Shown: positions 27,440-36,885 of the stretch, in pieces
Layout: each line of letters opens with the position of its first letter
How positions within the stretch are numbered: the stretch's first letter is position 1
Source of the DNA: Rikenellaceae bacterium
Lineage (GTDB): Bacteria; Bacteroidota; Bacteroidia; Bacteroidales; UBA932
Length of the DNA stretch: 42,679 nt
Assembly: GCA_022766385.1 (NCBI GenBank)
Contig: JALEPJ010000040.1
Span: forward strand, 1 to 42,679
Reading direction: 5' to 3'
The notes under the pieces: model-generated
What the model was told of the DNA's origin: nothing
Database searches by the model: none
Seen by the model: the letters and a program-made list of their open reading frames with translations, nothing else
Program-made: the position numbers and the translations under genes

Positions 27440-29417
27440 GAAGAAGCTGCCAGCCCTGATATTGGTGTCGGCTCTCATACTGGCTTCTTGCTCCACTCAA
27501 AGAAAGATAGACAGGATACAGAAAAAGTCCATCGCAGCCCTTTTGTCGCTGGCTGACGACAAGGACTATTCGGACCTGCCTCCTGTGGGGACTGAACCTC
27601 ACAGGGACACCTTGAAGGTGGAAGCTCCGGACGGGAACGAGGTCATAATTATGAGGGCGGTGCGGGACGAGAACGGAGAGATGGTTGCCAACGATGTCAT
27701 AACCGCTTCTTATGTTGTTGCCCGCTTCAGGAATGTAGCGGAAAGGCACGGAAAGGTTGATCTCAAATTCCTGGTAACCGTGCCTGCTTCTCTGCAGGAT
27801 AGCAAGTGGCAGCTCAGATTCAAACCGCGTATGTACGTACTCGGAGACACATTGGAGCTGGACCCTGTAATCATTACGGGTAAGGAATACAGACGTGCCC
27901 AGCTGAGAGGATACCAGCAGTACGAACGTTTTCTGCAGTCAATCGTATCGGATACTTCAAGGTTCATACGTTTGAAGGAGCTGGAGATTTTTCTCAAGAG
28001 GAACCTCCCAAAAGTATACGAGTTGAAGACGGATACCACCTTCTATTCTGACGAAAGATTTGCATCCATTTATGGAGTTACCGAACAGGAAGCAGTTGAA
28101 CACTATACTAACCAGTTCGTTGTTAATGCCAACAGGAAGAAGCTTGCCAGGAAGGACAAGATGTTTGCAAAATATGTGAAGGTGCCTATAGTCAAAGACG
28201 GACTGCGGCTTGACACTGTGCTGACAGACATCAATGGAGACTTCATTTACGAATATACCCAGACCATCAACACTCAGCCCAAACTGAAGAAGGCTGAAAT
28301 TGCGATGTCCGGGCAGATATTCGAAGAGGACAGGCAATTGTACAGGATACCGGTTGAGAATCCTCTCACCTTCTACATCAGTTCTCTGAGCAGTTTCGTC
28401 AAGGATGAAGAGAAGTATCTGACTCAGGTTATCGAGCGTTCGGTTACCGCCAACTCGAGCTACTGGATTGAATTCGAGAGCGGAAAGTCAGATGTCCTAC
28501 CTGAACTTGGAGAAAACGCTGGGGAGATAAGCCGGATAAAGAAGAATATAGGGGAACTGCTTTCCAATAAGGACTTCGACCTGGATTCCATTACTGTCAG
28601 CGCATCATGCTCTCCTGAAGGAAGTTACGAGTTCAACCGCCGCCTTTCAAGCAAACGCAGCGCTTCCGTTTCAGAGTTTTTCGGGAAATACATCAAGCAT
28701 TATCGGGATTCAGTCAAAAGGGATAAATCTTTCACTTTCAATTTGGATGACAGTTACTCTGCCAAGGAAGAAGAAGTTATCAACCTAAGGTTTATTCCAC
28801 ACTCGATTCCAGAAAATTGGGAAAGACTCGAAGCCATAGTCAAAAATGATTCCCACCTGAGCGATATCCAGAAAAGCGAGATTGCAGAAGTAATGCTTAT
28901 CGACGATCCTGATTCAAGGGAAAAAAGACTTATGGAGAAGAACAGTTACAGCTATCTCAGGGAAAAGGTATATCCACAGCTCCGGACTGTACGCTTCGAC
29001 TTTTTCCTCCACCGAAAAGGTATGGTTAAGGACACAGTTCATACGACTGTGCTTGACAGTGCATATATGAGGGGCGTAGAAGCAATCAAGGACAGGGACT
29101 ACAAGACAGCGGTGACTTTGTTGAGACCTTATCACGATTTCAATACTGCCATAGCCTATTGTTCACTCGACTACAATCAGAGTGCATTGGAAATACTTCT
29201 GGAACTGAAAAAGGATGCAGATGTGAATTATATGCTGGCCATCCTGTACAGCAGGCTCGGTGATGAGAGCAAGGCTGTGGGTCACTATATGGAAGCCTGC
29301 AAGCAGAACTCTTCCTATGTGCACAGGGGCAATCTGGACCCGGAAATATCTTCACTGATGAACAAATATGAATTGAACGTTATCGAAGAAACGCTAAACA
29401 ACAACTTAAATTATTGA
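27429..29417 (+). CDS. OmpA-like outer-membrane lipoprotein of the fimbrial cluster
   Basis: 662-residue lipoprotein. The signal ends in the lipobox LILASC, with the lipidated cysteine near residue 21. The body has a beta-rich region (about 60-160; KVDLKFLVTVPASLQDSKWQLRFKPRMYVLGDTLEL), then a helical middle. An OmpA-like peptidoglycan-binding stretch follows (about 355-435), with ITVSASCSPEGSYEFNRRLSSKRSASVSEFF. The C-terminal 110 residues look like TPR repeats (GVEAIKDRDYKTAVTLLRPY; VNYMLAILYSRLGDESKAVGHYMEAC). Such proteins occur next to FimA/Mfa fimbrial genes and probably tie the structure to the wall. ATG 27429 is chosen because the signal peptide begins there; earlier ATGs lie in the overlap with ssb. 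Confidence 0.7.
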   Translation: MSLEKKLPALILVSALILASCSTQRKIDRIQKKSIAALLSLADDKDYSDLPPVGTEPHRDTLKVEAPDGNEVIIMRAVRDENGEMVANDVITASYVVARFRNVAERHGKVDLKFLVTVPASLQDSKWQLRFKPRMYVLGDTLELDPVIITGKEYRRAQLRGYQQYERFLQSIVSDTSRFIRLKELEIFLKRNLPKVYELKTDTTFYSDERFASIYGVTEQEAVEHYTNQFVVNANRKKLARKDKMFAKYVKVPIVKDGLRLDTVLTDINGDFIYEYTQTINTQPKLKKAEIAMSGQIFEEDRQLYRIPVENPLTFYISSLSSFVKDEEKYLTQVIERSVTANSSYWIEFESGKSDVLPELGENAGEISRIKKNIGELLSNKDFDLDSITVSASCSPEGSYEFNRRLSSKRSASVSEFFGKYIKHYRDSVKRDKSFTFNLDDSYSAKEEEVINLRFIPHSIPENWERLEAIVKNDSHLSDIQKSEIAEVMLIDDPDSREKRLMEKNSYSYLREKVYPQLRTVRFDFFLHRKGMVKDTVHTTVLDSAYMRGVEAIKDRDYKTAVTLLRPYHDFNTAIAYCSLDYNQSALEILLELKKDADVNYMLAILYSRLGDESKAVGHYMEACKQNSSYVHRGNLDPEISSLMNKYELNVIEETLNNNLNY

Positions 29418-29422
29418 AAAGA

Positions 29423-30415
29423 ATGAAAAACAGAATGATGATTCTTGCTGCAGCACTTTTGGCAGCAATATCGTGCAACAAGGAATTCGGCGAAAGCTAC
29501 AAAACAGCCGATGATGAAAAAGTAGAGGTGGGAGTACTTTTGGATATTCCCGAAACAAAGGCGATCGACATAGTCGACGGAAACGAGAAGAAGGTAAACA
29601 GCGTTCAAATCTATGTCTTCAGAGACAATGGAGAACTGGAATCCTACGACCGGAGCAACGACGGAAACATCACACTCAGTGTAACCAAAGGGAATAAGGA
29701 CTTTTATGCTTTGGTCAATGCACCTGCACACGAGTACGACACCAAGGAAGCTTTGCTGGCCGGCATCAGTTATCTAACGAACAATAAATTAAGCAGTTTT
29801 GAAATGGTAGGTTCGAAACACATCACTATTACTGAGAAACAGGACATAGAGATAGTAGTCAAGAGATTGGTAGCCAAGGTTGAACTCCAGAAAATCAGCA
29901 GGAAATTCATCTCGGCATCCCAGGGAGCAGTCAAGATGAGCATAGATGCCATCTATCTTACCAATGTGGCAGGAGATACGGAATATCAGGAAGACACTTT
30001 AAAAATCAAATCAAGCCCATCAATATGGCTGAACAAGATGGGTTATAAAAGTTCAGAAGCAGATTCACTGCTTTATGACGGTTCAATTGCACATACTCTT
30101 GTGGACAAGGCCGAATATAGTGTAAAACATAGCTTTTATCCTTACAGAAATCCAACTGAAGCTAACGCAGACGGTGGAGAATGGTCACCAAGACATACCA
30201 AACTGGTTATCAGGACCACCTATGGAGGCAAGGTCAAATACTACCCTATCGTACTGCCGAAAATTGAAAGAAACAAAAAATATGTGATTACTGATCTCAT
30301 CCTTACCAGGCCGGGATCCGACAGTGAGGACATACCTGTTAGCGCAGCTGACTGCAAGTTCTCCATCAAGGTCGATGAATGGGAGGATGGTAAAACATAT
30401 ACAGAAACCATATAG
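29423..30415 (+). CDS. FimA/Mfa1-type fimbrillin lipoprotein
   Basis: 330-residue candidate fimbrial subunit. A type II signal peptide ends LLAAISC. The N-terminal domain shows the usual fimbrillin pattern: VEVGVLLDIPETKA, KKVNSVQIYVFRDNGELESYD, then LSVTKGNKDFYALVNAP. A central VKRLVAKVELQKI is followed by a C-terminal domain ending YYPIVLPKIERNKKYVITDLIL and FSIKVDEWEDGKTYTETI. In Porphyromonas such subunits are lipidated, clipped by an Arg/Lys protease and polymerised by donor-strand exchange of the C-terminal strand. The ATG at 29423 is 5 nt after the previous stop; an upstream TTG at 29414 is less likely. FimB-like anchor gene follows 2 nt later. Confidence 0.8.
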   Translation: MKNRMMILAAALLAAISCNKEFGESYKTADDEKVEVGVLLDIPETKAIDIVDGNEKKVNSVQIYVFRDNGELESYDRSNDGNITLSVTKGNKDFYALVNAPAHEYDTKEALLAGISYLTNNKLSSFEMVGSKHITITEKQDIEIVVKRLVAKVELQKISRKFISASQGAVKMSIDAIYLTNVAGDTEYQEDTLKIKSSPSIWLNKMGYKSSEADSLLYDGSIAHTLVDKAEYSVKHSFYPYRNPTEANADGGEWSPRHTKLVIRTTYGGKVKYYPIVLPKIERNKKYVITDLILTRPGSDSEDIPVSAADCKFSIKVDEWEDGKTYTETI

Positions 30416-30417
30416 CA

Positions 30418-31203
30418 ATGATGAATGAAAGACGTATCTCAATTGCAGTGCTGCTGGTCTTTCTAATCATTTCACCGGGATGCACTGTCAAAGAAGATAG
30501 AGAGCTTTGCCCTTGTTGGCTCCTGGAGGATCTGTCCGAATGTTACGGTTCGGACAGTCCCTTATATATTTCCGCTTGGAAGAATGGCAGGCTGTTCCTG
30601 GAAGCTATCAATGTCAGGTACTTCCCAGCAGGTTTTGAAACAACAGTAGCGCGAAATGTAGTTGAAGTCAGTGCTTATCAGGGACTGAAAGAGATGTTCC
30701 AAGACGGGCACAGACTGCTTATTCCTTCCGGCAATGAAGCTGACAGTATATATGCTCACTGCAGTACTGTCAATGCGACGGGAGAAAACGCTTATGACTT
30801 AATCTCTCTCCACAAACAGTTCGCCACAGTCACTGTGGTCATATCCGATTGCCCTGACTATGTTTCACACGAACTTGTGCTTAAGAGCAATGTTTGCGGG
30901 ATGGACATACTGGATTTCTCACCGATAGAAGGTTCATTCCATTGCCGGGCAAGGGAAATGGGCAAAGGAGTGTGGAGCTTCCGCCTACCGAGGCAGAAGG
31001 ACGCATCCCTGACTCTCGAACTGATTGAAGATGGAGAATTTCTGAAAGAATATAGAGTCGGCGAAGCCATCCTATCAGGGGGTTATTCCTGGAACAAGGA
31101 GGATCTTGACGATATACATTTGGAACTTGAATACAACAAATCAAGCGTATCCGTGACAGTAAAAGACTGGGAAGCGGAAAAGGACAGACAATACAACTAC
31201 TGA
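30418..31203 (+). CDS. FimB/Mfa2-type fimbrial anchor lipoprotein
   Basis: 261-residue lipoprotein. Lipobox region IISPGC is followed by VKEDRELCPCWLLEDLSEC, a cysteine-bearing start typical of FimB/Mfa2 anchors. The first beta domain runs to about residue 130 (ATVTVVISDC begins the second), and the C-terminal region ends YSWNKEDLDDIHLELEYNKSSVSVTVKDWEAEKD, matching the final strands of that family. Anchors of this type cap fimbrial growth and fix the base to the outer membrane. Gaps to neighbours are 2 nt upstream and 1 nt downstream. Confidence 0.75.
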   Translation: MMNERRISIAVLLVFLIISPGCTVKEDRELCPCWLLEDLSECYGSDSPLYISAWKNGRLFLEAINVRYFPAGFETTVARNVVEVSAYQGLKEMFQDGHRLLIPSGNEADSIYAHCSTVNATGENAYDLISLHKQFATVTVVISDCPDYVSHELVLKSNVCGMDILDFSPIEGSFHCRAREMGKGVWSFRLPRQKDASLTLELIEDGEFLKEYRVGEAILSGGYSWNKEDLDDIHLELEYNKSSVSVTVKDWEAEKDRQYNY

Positions 31204-31204
31204 T

Positions 31205-34200
31205 ATGAGCAGAATTTGGAAAAAGCAGATACTTCTGACTTTGATGGCCTTTTGCGGATGTGTCAACAAGGAAGGACCCCAAGTTCTTCCTTCACCATCT
31301 GACAATAAAAAGGCCATAGTCAGTTTCACGATGGTTACAGACACTTATATTGAAGCTGATACCAAATCGAGCTTCACTTGGGATGATAAAGAGATCAATG
31401 ACATCGAGATCCTTGTCTTCGATGAAGAAGCTGGAATTTATGACATCATTTATTCTAAAACCTGGCCGGTCAATCTGAGCTTTATTGCTGAAGTAGGCTC
31501 TACATACAGTTTCTACGCCATAGCCAATCTCGGAGAAAAGATCAGTGTTCAAACATTGGACGAGCTCATGGCCATAAAAAGGAGCATCTCTTTTTCCGAG
31601 ATAAACAAGTGCGGCATTCCAATGGCAGCGGTCGAGGGAGTAAGTTGCACCATAAAAGAAAGTGACAATGAAGTAGTAATTCCCCTTACAAGGCTGCTTG
31701 CCCGTATAGACTTCAGCATTGACAAGTCAGCATTGACCCACGCTGACGAGGAAGGTTTCAGAGTCAATTCAGTCTCTTTGTACAATGCCATCAATACTTT
31801 CAGCCCTTTCAGCAAGGAACAGCGGCAGGAAAGAAAAGGACAGATAGACTATAATTTCGACAAGTGCAGTCCAGAGGATATTGCCGTACTCAATTCTGGA
31901 GGCGGCATCAGTCTTTATGCCTTCGAGAACCTTCAAGGCACTCTCTTGCCTTTCAACTCCGACCCTTGGCTAAAAGTGCCGGAAATGGTGGAGACATCCG
32001 ATTATTGCACTTATCTGGAAGTAAAGGCTTCATACTCGGCAGGTGGTCTGTCCTATGGCGAGCTAACTTACAGAATGTACCTGGGTTCCGACAATATTGG
32101 CAATTTCGACTTGCATAGGAACAGGATATACAAGCTGAAGCTCATCCCGAGCGAAGAAGAGATGGACGGGAACAGGGGGTCCTGGAAAATTTCCTCAAAG
32201 GATTGGAATGACAGCAGAAGCTTGAGTTTCGTTCCGAAAGAAGTCAGGATTCCGCCTTTGGGCAGCGCAGAAGTTAAGATTGAGACTGAACCCGGAAAGT
32301 TCGATATCACTCTCTCCGGCTATGAATGGTTGGCCAATGCGGGCTGCAGCCTCAATTTTGACAAGGAGGCATCGACCATTACCATCAGCAACACCCTGGG
32401 GCAGGAAGAGGAGGCTGAAGGCACCATCATTGCGGAATCCTGGGACAAGGCAATCTTCGACATCTGCAATGTTACCGTGGAGTCCTACATACGTCCCGAA
32501 AGTATCAGATTCAAGGAAAAGGAAGTCGAGCTCTATGTCAATGGCCCCAATGCCGGAGACAAGGGCTGCTGGCATCCTGTCCTCATTGTAAGCTATTCTG
32601 ACGGAAGTGAAAGAGAAGTATACGCCACTCTCTCGTCTTCCGATTCTTCCATTGCGATAGCAGAAGGAAGCAGCATACTGGGGGCTGGTATTGGCACTGC
32701 TGAAATCAGCGCATCCTACACTGAAAAGGGCATAAGGATTGAAAGTCAGGAGTCTGCCACTGTCAGGGTATCTGATCCTCTTCTGGGCATCGACGCCGAG
32801 CCGGAGCAGCTAAGGATAGACATATACGCAGAGAAGAGATACAATGTCAAGAAGAATATGAACAACGGCAACATCAGAATCTTCGCTCATAGACCGAGCG
32901 GTGACACGCTGCTCAGCTGGTCCGACATAACTTGGACCTTCGGCGGGAAACTCCCTCACGGTTTCAAAATGGGCTCTTATCTCTCAGATGGAGAACTCCT
33001 TGTATATCAAGCATATAACGGCTCATCTACAGATATGATTGCATCCTACACCCTTGATGGCATCACGAAGAGCGACTCAATAGAACTGCTCGCCTACACG
33101 GGTGATCTTGTACAGTTCTACATCCTGCCGCAAGAGAAAACTATTGAAATAGGAGAGACCATTCAATTGACCGGACGCGCCGTCTACAGCACAGGTTCAA
33201 AGATTAACGTATATAGTCTTTACTGCAAGACAGACAGTGATTGCGTTACGCTGGATAACAGCTACTATTCCTGTGACGTCACCGGGATCAGCAAAGGAAC
33301 TGCAATAATAAGAGCAAGCTATAAGGGAGTAGAAGCTCAATCAATAATAACTGTTACTGCCGATGATGTCATCAGCTATGAACTTATCCTCTCCGACGAA
33401 TCTTTAAATCTGGAGGCTGGATACGGCAAGCAAGTCACAGCCATATGGAAAACATTCAGGAACTCTGTGCTCGAAGAAAGCAAAGATGTGAGTTCCAGCG
33501 CATCCTGGACAGTAAAAGACAATACAATCGCTTCTGCAAGTTTGGGTTACATCAAGGGTATATCAGCAGGAAGCACCACCGTAAATGTCCAATACGGAGA
33601 AAAAAGCGAGACCATCTATGTAAGTGTATGGGAGCCCGAACCGGAGCCAGAACCCGATCCTGAACCGGAGCCGGAGCCTGAGATAGTGTCCATATCAGTC
33701 CAGCCTGATCCGCTCAATTTGGAAATGAACGGGCAACAGACTATGCAGCTGACAGCAAGATGGTCTGACGGCAGCGTAAGCGTCATCGAGAATGAACTGT
33801 GCGACTGGTCAATTACATCAGGCCAAAACAGTTTCAGCATTTCCTCGGATGGTACAGTGAAATGCATTGCCGCCGGAGAGAACGGAACAGGCAAGGCCAG
33901 CCTTAAGGGAAATGCCTCAATCAGCGACAGTTTCGCCATCAATTGCAGCACCGTCCTCAAACTTACCGCCAGCGTAAGCAGACTTGACACCTGGGGAGGA
34001 AACAGCTATAGCCTGAGCTTCCGTTACGGAGGGACAAGCGTCTCCCCTAAGCTTAAGAGTCTCAGCATTTCCGGCAATGCCCCAGATGATTTGCTCAGCT
34101 ACAAGGACTGTGTTCTGACAGCAGCAGACTGGTGGGGACGCAGCGGCAGCTGGATGACAGCGAAACCTGAGTACAGAGCAGTTTTCGAATATGAAGGCAG

Positions 34201-34831
34201 TGAATTGACTATCAGTGGAGAAATGCACGGAACCAGCGGCTTCAAGGATGTTGTTATTTCAGACTCATATTTCCGTGAAATTCTTTCTACTCCTTCTGTC
34301 AGCAAGGCAATGCTTACAGGAAGCGAAGATCTTGATTGCAAGGAAAAGCTTATACTTAACGCTGTGTATAGTGATGCAGATTTGAGCAAGGGCCACCTCA
34401 AGGTCGGGCAGTATGAAGTTGAGTACAGTCTGGTGGATCCTACAAACGGCATAAGCAGAAGCGGCAAGGGCAGTTTCTCGGTCATAACCAATGTAATCAA
34501 CATATGCGGTGAAGTCACAGTTTACGACTGTGTCTATGCCCCGGATGCAAACAAAACATACGAGGTCAAGAGCGAGATTAATGGAGGAACTGCCGTATCG
34601 ATAGGCATACCTACAAATGGTCATGATTACACACCGTTCAAGGTTGTTTATGATATACTATACACCGATATCCACGGCAATGTTCACCTCGCGCATAAGG
34701 TATTGGAAGAGCCGGATTACGGAGAAGTCCCACCATTGGATTCGGATGGAGGCGTAGAACCTCAGGAGCAGACCCCAGACGATTATGTCGTGAACGGATT
34801 CAAGTTCATTATTCACTGGTATGCTATGTAG
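31205..34831 (+). CDS. Large Ig-like surface protein (DUF4906-type), fimbrial tip or adhesin candidate
   Basis: 1208-residue exported protein. The N-terminus has a possible lipobox (LMAFCGC). Residues about 35-330 are fimbrillin-like: INDIEILVFDEEAGIYDIIY, YSFYAIANLGE, then LTRLLARIDFSIDKSAL. Beyond that come bacterial Ig-like (Big_2) units with repeated patterns of 'SLNLEAGYGKQVTAIWKTF' and 'YIKGISAGSTTVNVQYG' type (about 470-520, 650-710, 725-805, 830-910). A Glu-Pro linker of about 20 residues lies near 812-832. The C-terminal 250 residues end in VNGFKFIIHWYAM. The layout fits DUF4906 proteins found in Bacteroidales fimbrial loci. A tip or adhesive role is inferred from size and position; ligand unknown. 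Confidence 0.7.
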   Translation: MSRIWKKQILLTLMAFCGCVNKEGPQVLPSPSDNKKAIVSFTMVTDTYIEADTKSSFTWDDKEINDIEILVFDEEAGIYDIIYSKTWPVNLSFIAEVGSTYSFYAIANLGEKISVQTLDELMAIKRSISFSEINKCGIPMAAVEGVSCTIKESDNEVVIPLTRLLARIDFSIDKSALTHADEEGFRVNSVSLYNAINTFSPFSKEQRQERKGQIDYNFDKCSPEDIAVLNSGGGISLYAFENLQGTLLPFNSDPWLKVPEMVETSDYCTYLEVKASYSAGGLSYGELTYRMYLGSDNIGNFDLHRNRIYKLKLIPSEEEMDGNRGSWKISSKDWNDSRSLSFVPKEVRIPPLGSAEVKIETEPGKFDITLSGYEWLANAGCSLNFDKEASTITISNTLGQEEEAEGTIIAESWDKAIFDICNVTVESYIRPESIRFKEKEVELYVNGPNAGDKGCWHPVLIVSYSDGSEREVYATLSSSDSSIAIAEGSSILGAGIGTAEISASYTEKGIRIESQESATVRVSDPLLGIDAEPEQLRIDIYAEKRYNVKKNMNNGNIRIFAHRPSGDTLLSWSDITWTFGGKLPHGFKMGSYLSDGELLVYQAYNGSSTDMIASYTLDGITKSDSIELLAYTGDLVQFYILPQEKTIEIGETIQLTGRAVYSTGSKINVYSLYCKTDSDCVTLDNSYYSCDVTGISKGTAIIRASYKGVEAQSIITVTADDVISYELILSDESLNLEAGYGKQVTAIWKTFRNSVLEESKDVSSSASWTVKDNTIASASLGYIKGISAGSTTVNVQYGEKSETIYVSVWEPEPEPEPDPEPEPEPEIVSISVQPDPLNLEMNGQQTMQLTARWSDGSVSVIENELCDWSITSGQNSFSISSDGTVKCIAAGENGTGKASLKGNASISDSFAINCSTVLKLTASVSRLDTWGGNSYSLSFRYGGTSVSPKLKSLSISGNAPDDLLSYKDCVLTAADWWGRSGSWMTAKPEYRAVFEYEGSELTISGEMHGTSGFKDVVISDSYFREILSTPSVSKAMLTGSEDLDCKEKLILNAVYSDADLSKGHLKVGQYEVEYSLVDPTNGISRSGKGSFSVITNVINICGEVTVYDCVYAPDANKTYEVKSEINGGTAVSIGIPTNGHDYTPFKVVYDILYTDIHGNVHLAHKVLEEPDYGEVPPLDSDGGVEPQEQTPDDYVVNGFKFIIHWYAM

Positions 34832-34972
34832 TGGCGGTATGGTAAGTTTGGATGGCGTGGCCGCCATTGGCCTCGTGAACGGGAGAGCCCGCGACGCAGT
34901 CGTGGGAGGGATGAAGTCGGAACTTGTTCCGACGGAACCATGCCAAACTTACCCTGGCACCACTGTCGTCAT
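34832..34972 (+). repeat. Multi-hairpin structured element downstream of the fimbrial operon
   Basis: A closing stem GGTAAGTTTGG (34841-34851) / CCAAACTTACC (34943-34953) pairs perfectly over 11 bp and encloses three hairpins. These are 34852-34867 (6 bp, loop TGGC), 34888-34906 (8 bp, loop GCA) and 34916-34933 (7 bp, loop CTTG). An outer AGTGG (34830-34834) can pair with CCACT (34960-34964). The element is more GC-rich than the flanks and starts at the stop codon of the 1208-residue gene. It could be a dispersed palindromic repeat, a small mobile element or an RNA in the 3' UTR. A 48-codon frame from 34840 to 34983 crosses it but is not convincing as a gene. Confidence 0.5.
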
Positions 34973-34988
34973 ATCCATATAAATTACG

Positions 34989-35027
34989 AAAGAAGGTGAC
35001 TAAAATCACATATTAGTCACCTTCTTT
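34989..35027. terminator. Bidirectional terminator between converging genes
   Basis: AAAGAAGGTGACTA (34989-35002) pairs perfectly with TAGTCACCTTCTTT (35014-35027) over 14 bp with an 11-nt loop. A-rich and T-rich flanks on the two sides let it serve both the fimbrial operon (plus) and the thioesterase-pfkA transcript (minus). Confidence 0.85.
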
Positions 35028-35060
35028 ATATAATATCTTGCAAGCCCCCGGGGAATTGTG

Positions 35061-35840
35061 TCAGAACACTATGCGGGCACAGAATGACTGTGTGTCTTCC
35101 ACCTTCCCCTCAATAATGAAGATATGGTCCTCTCCGGCTTGTTCTTCGTGTCTATACAGAGACACTGTCTCTCCCAGATGGGTTTCCCTGTTAAAATTGA
35201 TAGCCACTTCCTTGACTGGACAATTGTCAGTCACCTCTGCGTCTATGCAATCAATAGCCCAATCAATATATCTGACATTGTTCGTATGCTTGTTCAAGTC
35301 AATGTCGGAGTACGAGACTATGTGGTTGTGGACAAACTCTGCCTGAACCTTTCTTGGAATCATCACCTTTGGAGCAAGAGCCTCAATCGCATCTTCTTCC
35401 AGCATCGGTTCCGGTGAAATGACAGGCGGAAGCTCGTTCATACGGACCATACTCCTTTCCTTAAGATTAAGAACCACCCATGAACTGGTGCCTATCATCG
35501 ACAGTTCACCGTCCTCTCCAAGAAGTTCAAAATCCCTTACATAGAACACGCTGCGCACTCCCTTGTGCCAGGTCCTGATTCTCACGAACTCCCTCCACAT
35601 TACAGGACGGAGGAACTTGAAATGGAAACGAGAAAGCACCCAGGCCATCCCATAGTTAGGGAACAGTTCATCGTAGCCGAACCCCAATATCTCAGCGCTG
35701 TTCATTGCCATTTCCTGAGCCTGGGTCATAAAGGCAGAAGCCTTGAGTCTGCAGTTTCCATCAGTCATATAACACGGGACGAAAAAGTCCATCACGTGTT
35801 TTCCTGAAGCATCAACTATTACTCTCGGGTCCTTTTTCAT
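35061..35840 (-). CDS. Acyl-ACP thioesterase (FatA/FatB family)
   Basis: 259-residue double hot-dog thioesterase that releases fatty acids from acyl-ACP. The first hot dog runs from MDFFVPCYMTDGNCRLKASAFMTQAQE to about residue 130. The second begins near 160 and carries the active-site block SDIDLNKHTNNVRYIDW (residues 178-194), with the conserved Asp, Asn and His (D181, N183, H185) of plant FatA/FatB and bacterial TEs. The start at 35840 (MKKDPRVIVD) leaves a 5-nt gap to pfkA; the ATG at 35870 would overlap pfkA. Chain-length preference cannot be read from sequence. Confidence 0.85.
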   Translation of the reverse strand: MKKDPRVIVDASGKHVMDFFVPCYMTDGNCRLKASAFMTQAQEMAMNSAEILGFGYDELFPNYGMAWVLSRFHFKFLRPVMWREFVRIRTWHKGVRSVFYVRDFELLGEDGELSMIGTSSWVVLNLKERSMVRMNELPPVISPEPMLEEDAIEALAPKVMIPRKVQAEFVHNHIVSYSDIDLNKHTNNVRYIDWAIDCIDAEVTDNCPVKEVAINFNRETHLGETVSLYRHEEQAGEDHIFIIEGKVEDTQSFCARIVF

Positions 35841-35845
35841 ATCAG

Positions 35846-36826
35846 CTAAATGGACAGAATGGCCAAACAATCAATTAGTTCCTTGTCTACCGGCTTGTCG
35901 AGTTTAATAGCTTTGGAAATAGGAACATATACTATCTGGTCGTTCTTCACGCCTATCATTACATTCCTCTGGCCCTCATTGAGAGCCTCGATTGCAGCCA
36001 CTCCCAAACGGCTTGCCAGGATACGGTCGTATGCAGTTGGAGTACCTCCTCGCTGAAGGTGTCCAAGTATGGTCACGCGTACGTCATACTGGGGGTACTC
36101 ATTGCGCACACGCTCGGCATAATGCATTGCACCGCCGTCCTTCTTACTTTCAGAAACGATAACGATACTGCTGTTCTTGCTCTTGCGGAATCCGCGTCCG
36201 ATGAACTGGGCGAGCTGGTCTATATTGGTCTGCTCTTCAGGGATAATAGCAGCCTCTGCTCCGCTGGCAATTGCACTGTTCTGGGCAAGGAAGCCGGCAT
36301 CGCGCCCCATCACCTCGACGAAGAAGATGCGGTCGTGCGAAGTGGCGGTATCCCTGATTCGGTCTACGCATTCCACGATTGTATTGAGGGCGGTATCGTA
36401 GCCTATGGTCGAGTCTGTGCCATAAAGGTCATTGTCAATGGTTCCCGGGAGTCCGATTACGGGAACATCATACTCGCGCGCCAGAGCCTGGGCTCCCGCC
36501 AGCGATCCATTGCCTCCGATGACCACAAGTGCGTCAATGCCAAACTTGATCATATTGTCATAAGCTTTCTTTCGTCCTTCCGGAGTACGGAATTCATCGC
36601 TGCGGGCAGTTTTGAGTATAGTGCCGCCACGCTGTATGGTATTGCTTACACTGCTGGATGTGAACTCCTTGATATCACCATTGATGAGGCCTTCCCAGCC
36701 TCTATAGATTCCAAAAACCCTCCAGCCCTGGAAAATGGCTGAACGAGTCACGGCCCTTATTGCTGCATTCATTCCCGGAGCATCTCCACCAGAAGTGAGA
36801 ACTCCGATACTTTTGATTTCTTTCAT
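35846..36826 (-). CDS. pfkA: 6-phosphofructokinase, with Asn in the GGDGS loop
   Basis: 326-residue PfkA of glycolysis (fructose-6-P to fructose-1,6-bisP). [17 protein letters not shown] begins the ATP site at residue 12. [24 protein letters not shown] carries the catalytic Asp of TIDND, and [14 protein letters not shown] and [15 protein letters not shown] are substrate-binding blocks. The loop that in E. coli reads GGDGS (D103, G104) reads GGNGS here, N106-G107. The glycine argues for ATP rather than PPi as donor, but the Mg-associated aspartate is replaced. Co-transcribed with the thioesterase 5 nt downstream. Confidence 0.9.
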   Translation of the reverse strand: MKEIKSIGVLTSGGDAPGMNAAIRAVTRSAIFQGWRVFGIYRGWEGLINGDIKEFTSSSVSNTIQRGGTILKTARSDEFRTPEGRKKAYDNMIKFGIDALVVIGGNGSLAGAQALAREYDVPVIGLPGTIDNDLYGTDSTIGYDTALNTIVECVDRIRDTATSHDRIFFVEVMGRDAGFLAQNSAIASGAEAAIIPEEQTNIDQLAQFIGRGFRKSKNSSIVIVSESKKDGGAMHYAERVRNEYPQYDVRVTILGHLQRGGTPTAYDRILASRLGVAAIEALNEGQRNVMIGVKNDQIVYVPISKAIKLDKPVDKELIDCLAILSI

Positions 36827-36885
36827 AATATTGTCCGGTTTGTAAACTTTCTAACTGCAAAAATCATACTTCAAAATATGAAGCA

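Noticed and set aside
34840..34983. 48-codon plus-strand reading frame across the structured element
   Set aside because: The frame follows palindromic sequence, overlaps four stems, has no visible start signal and no recognisable protein pattern. RNA or repeat structure explains the sequence better.
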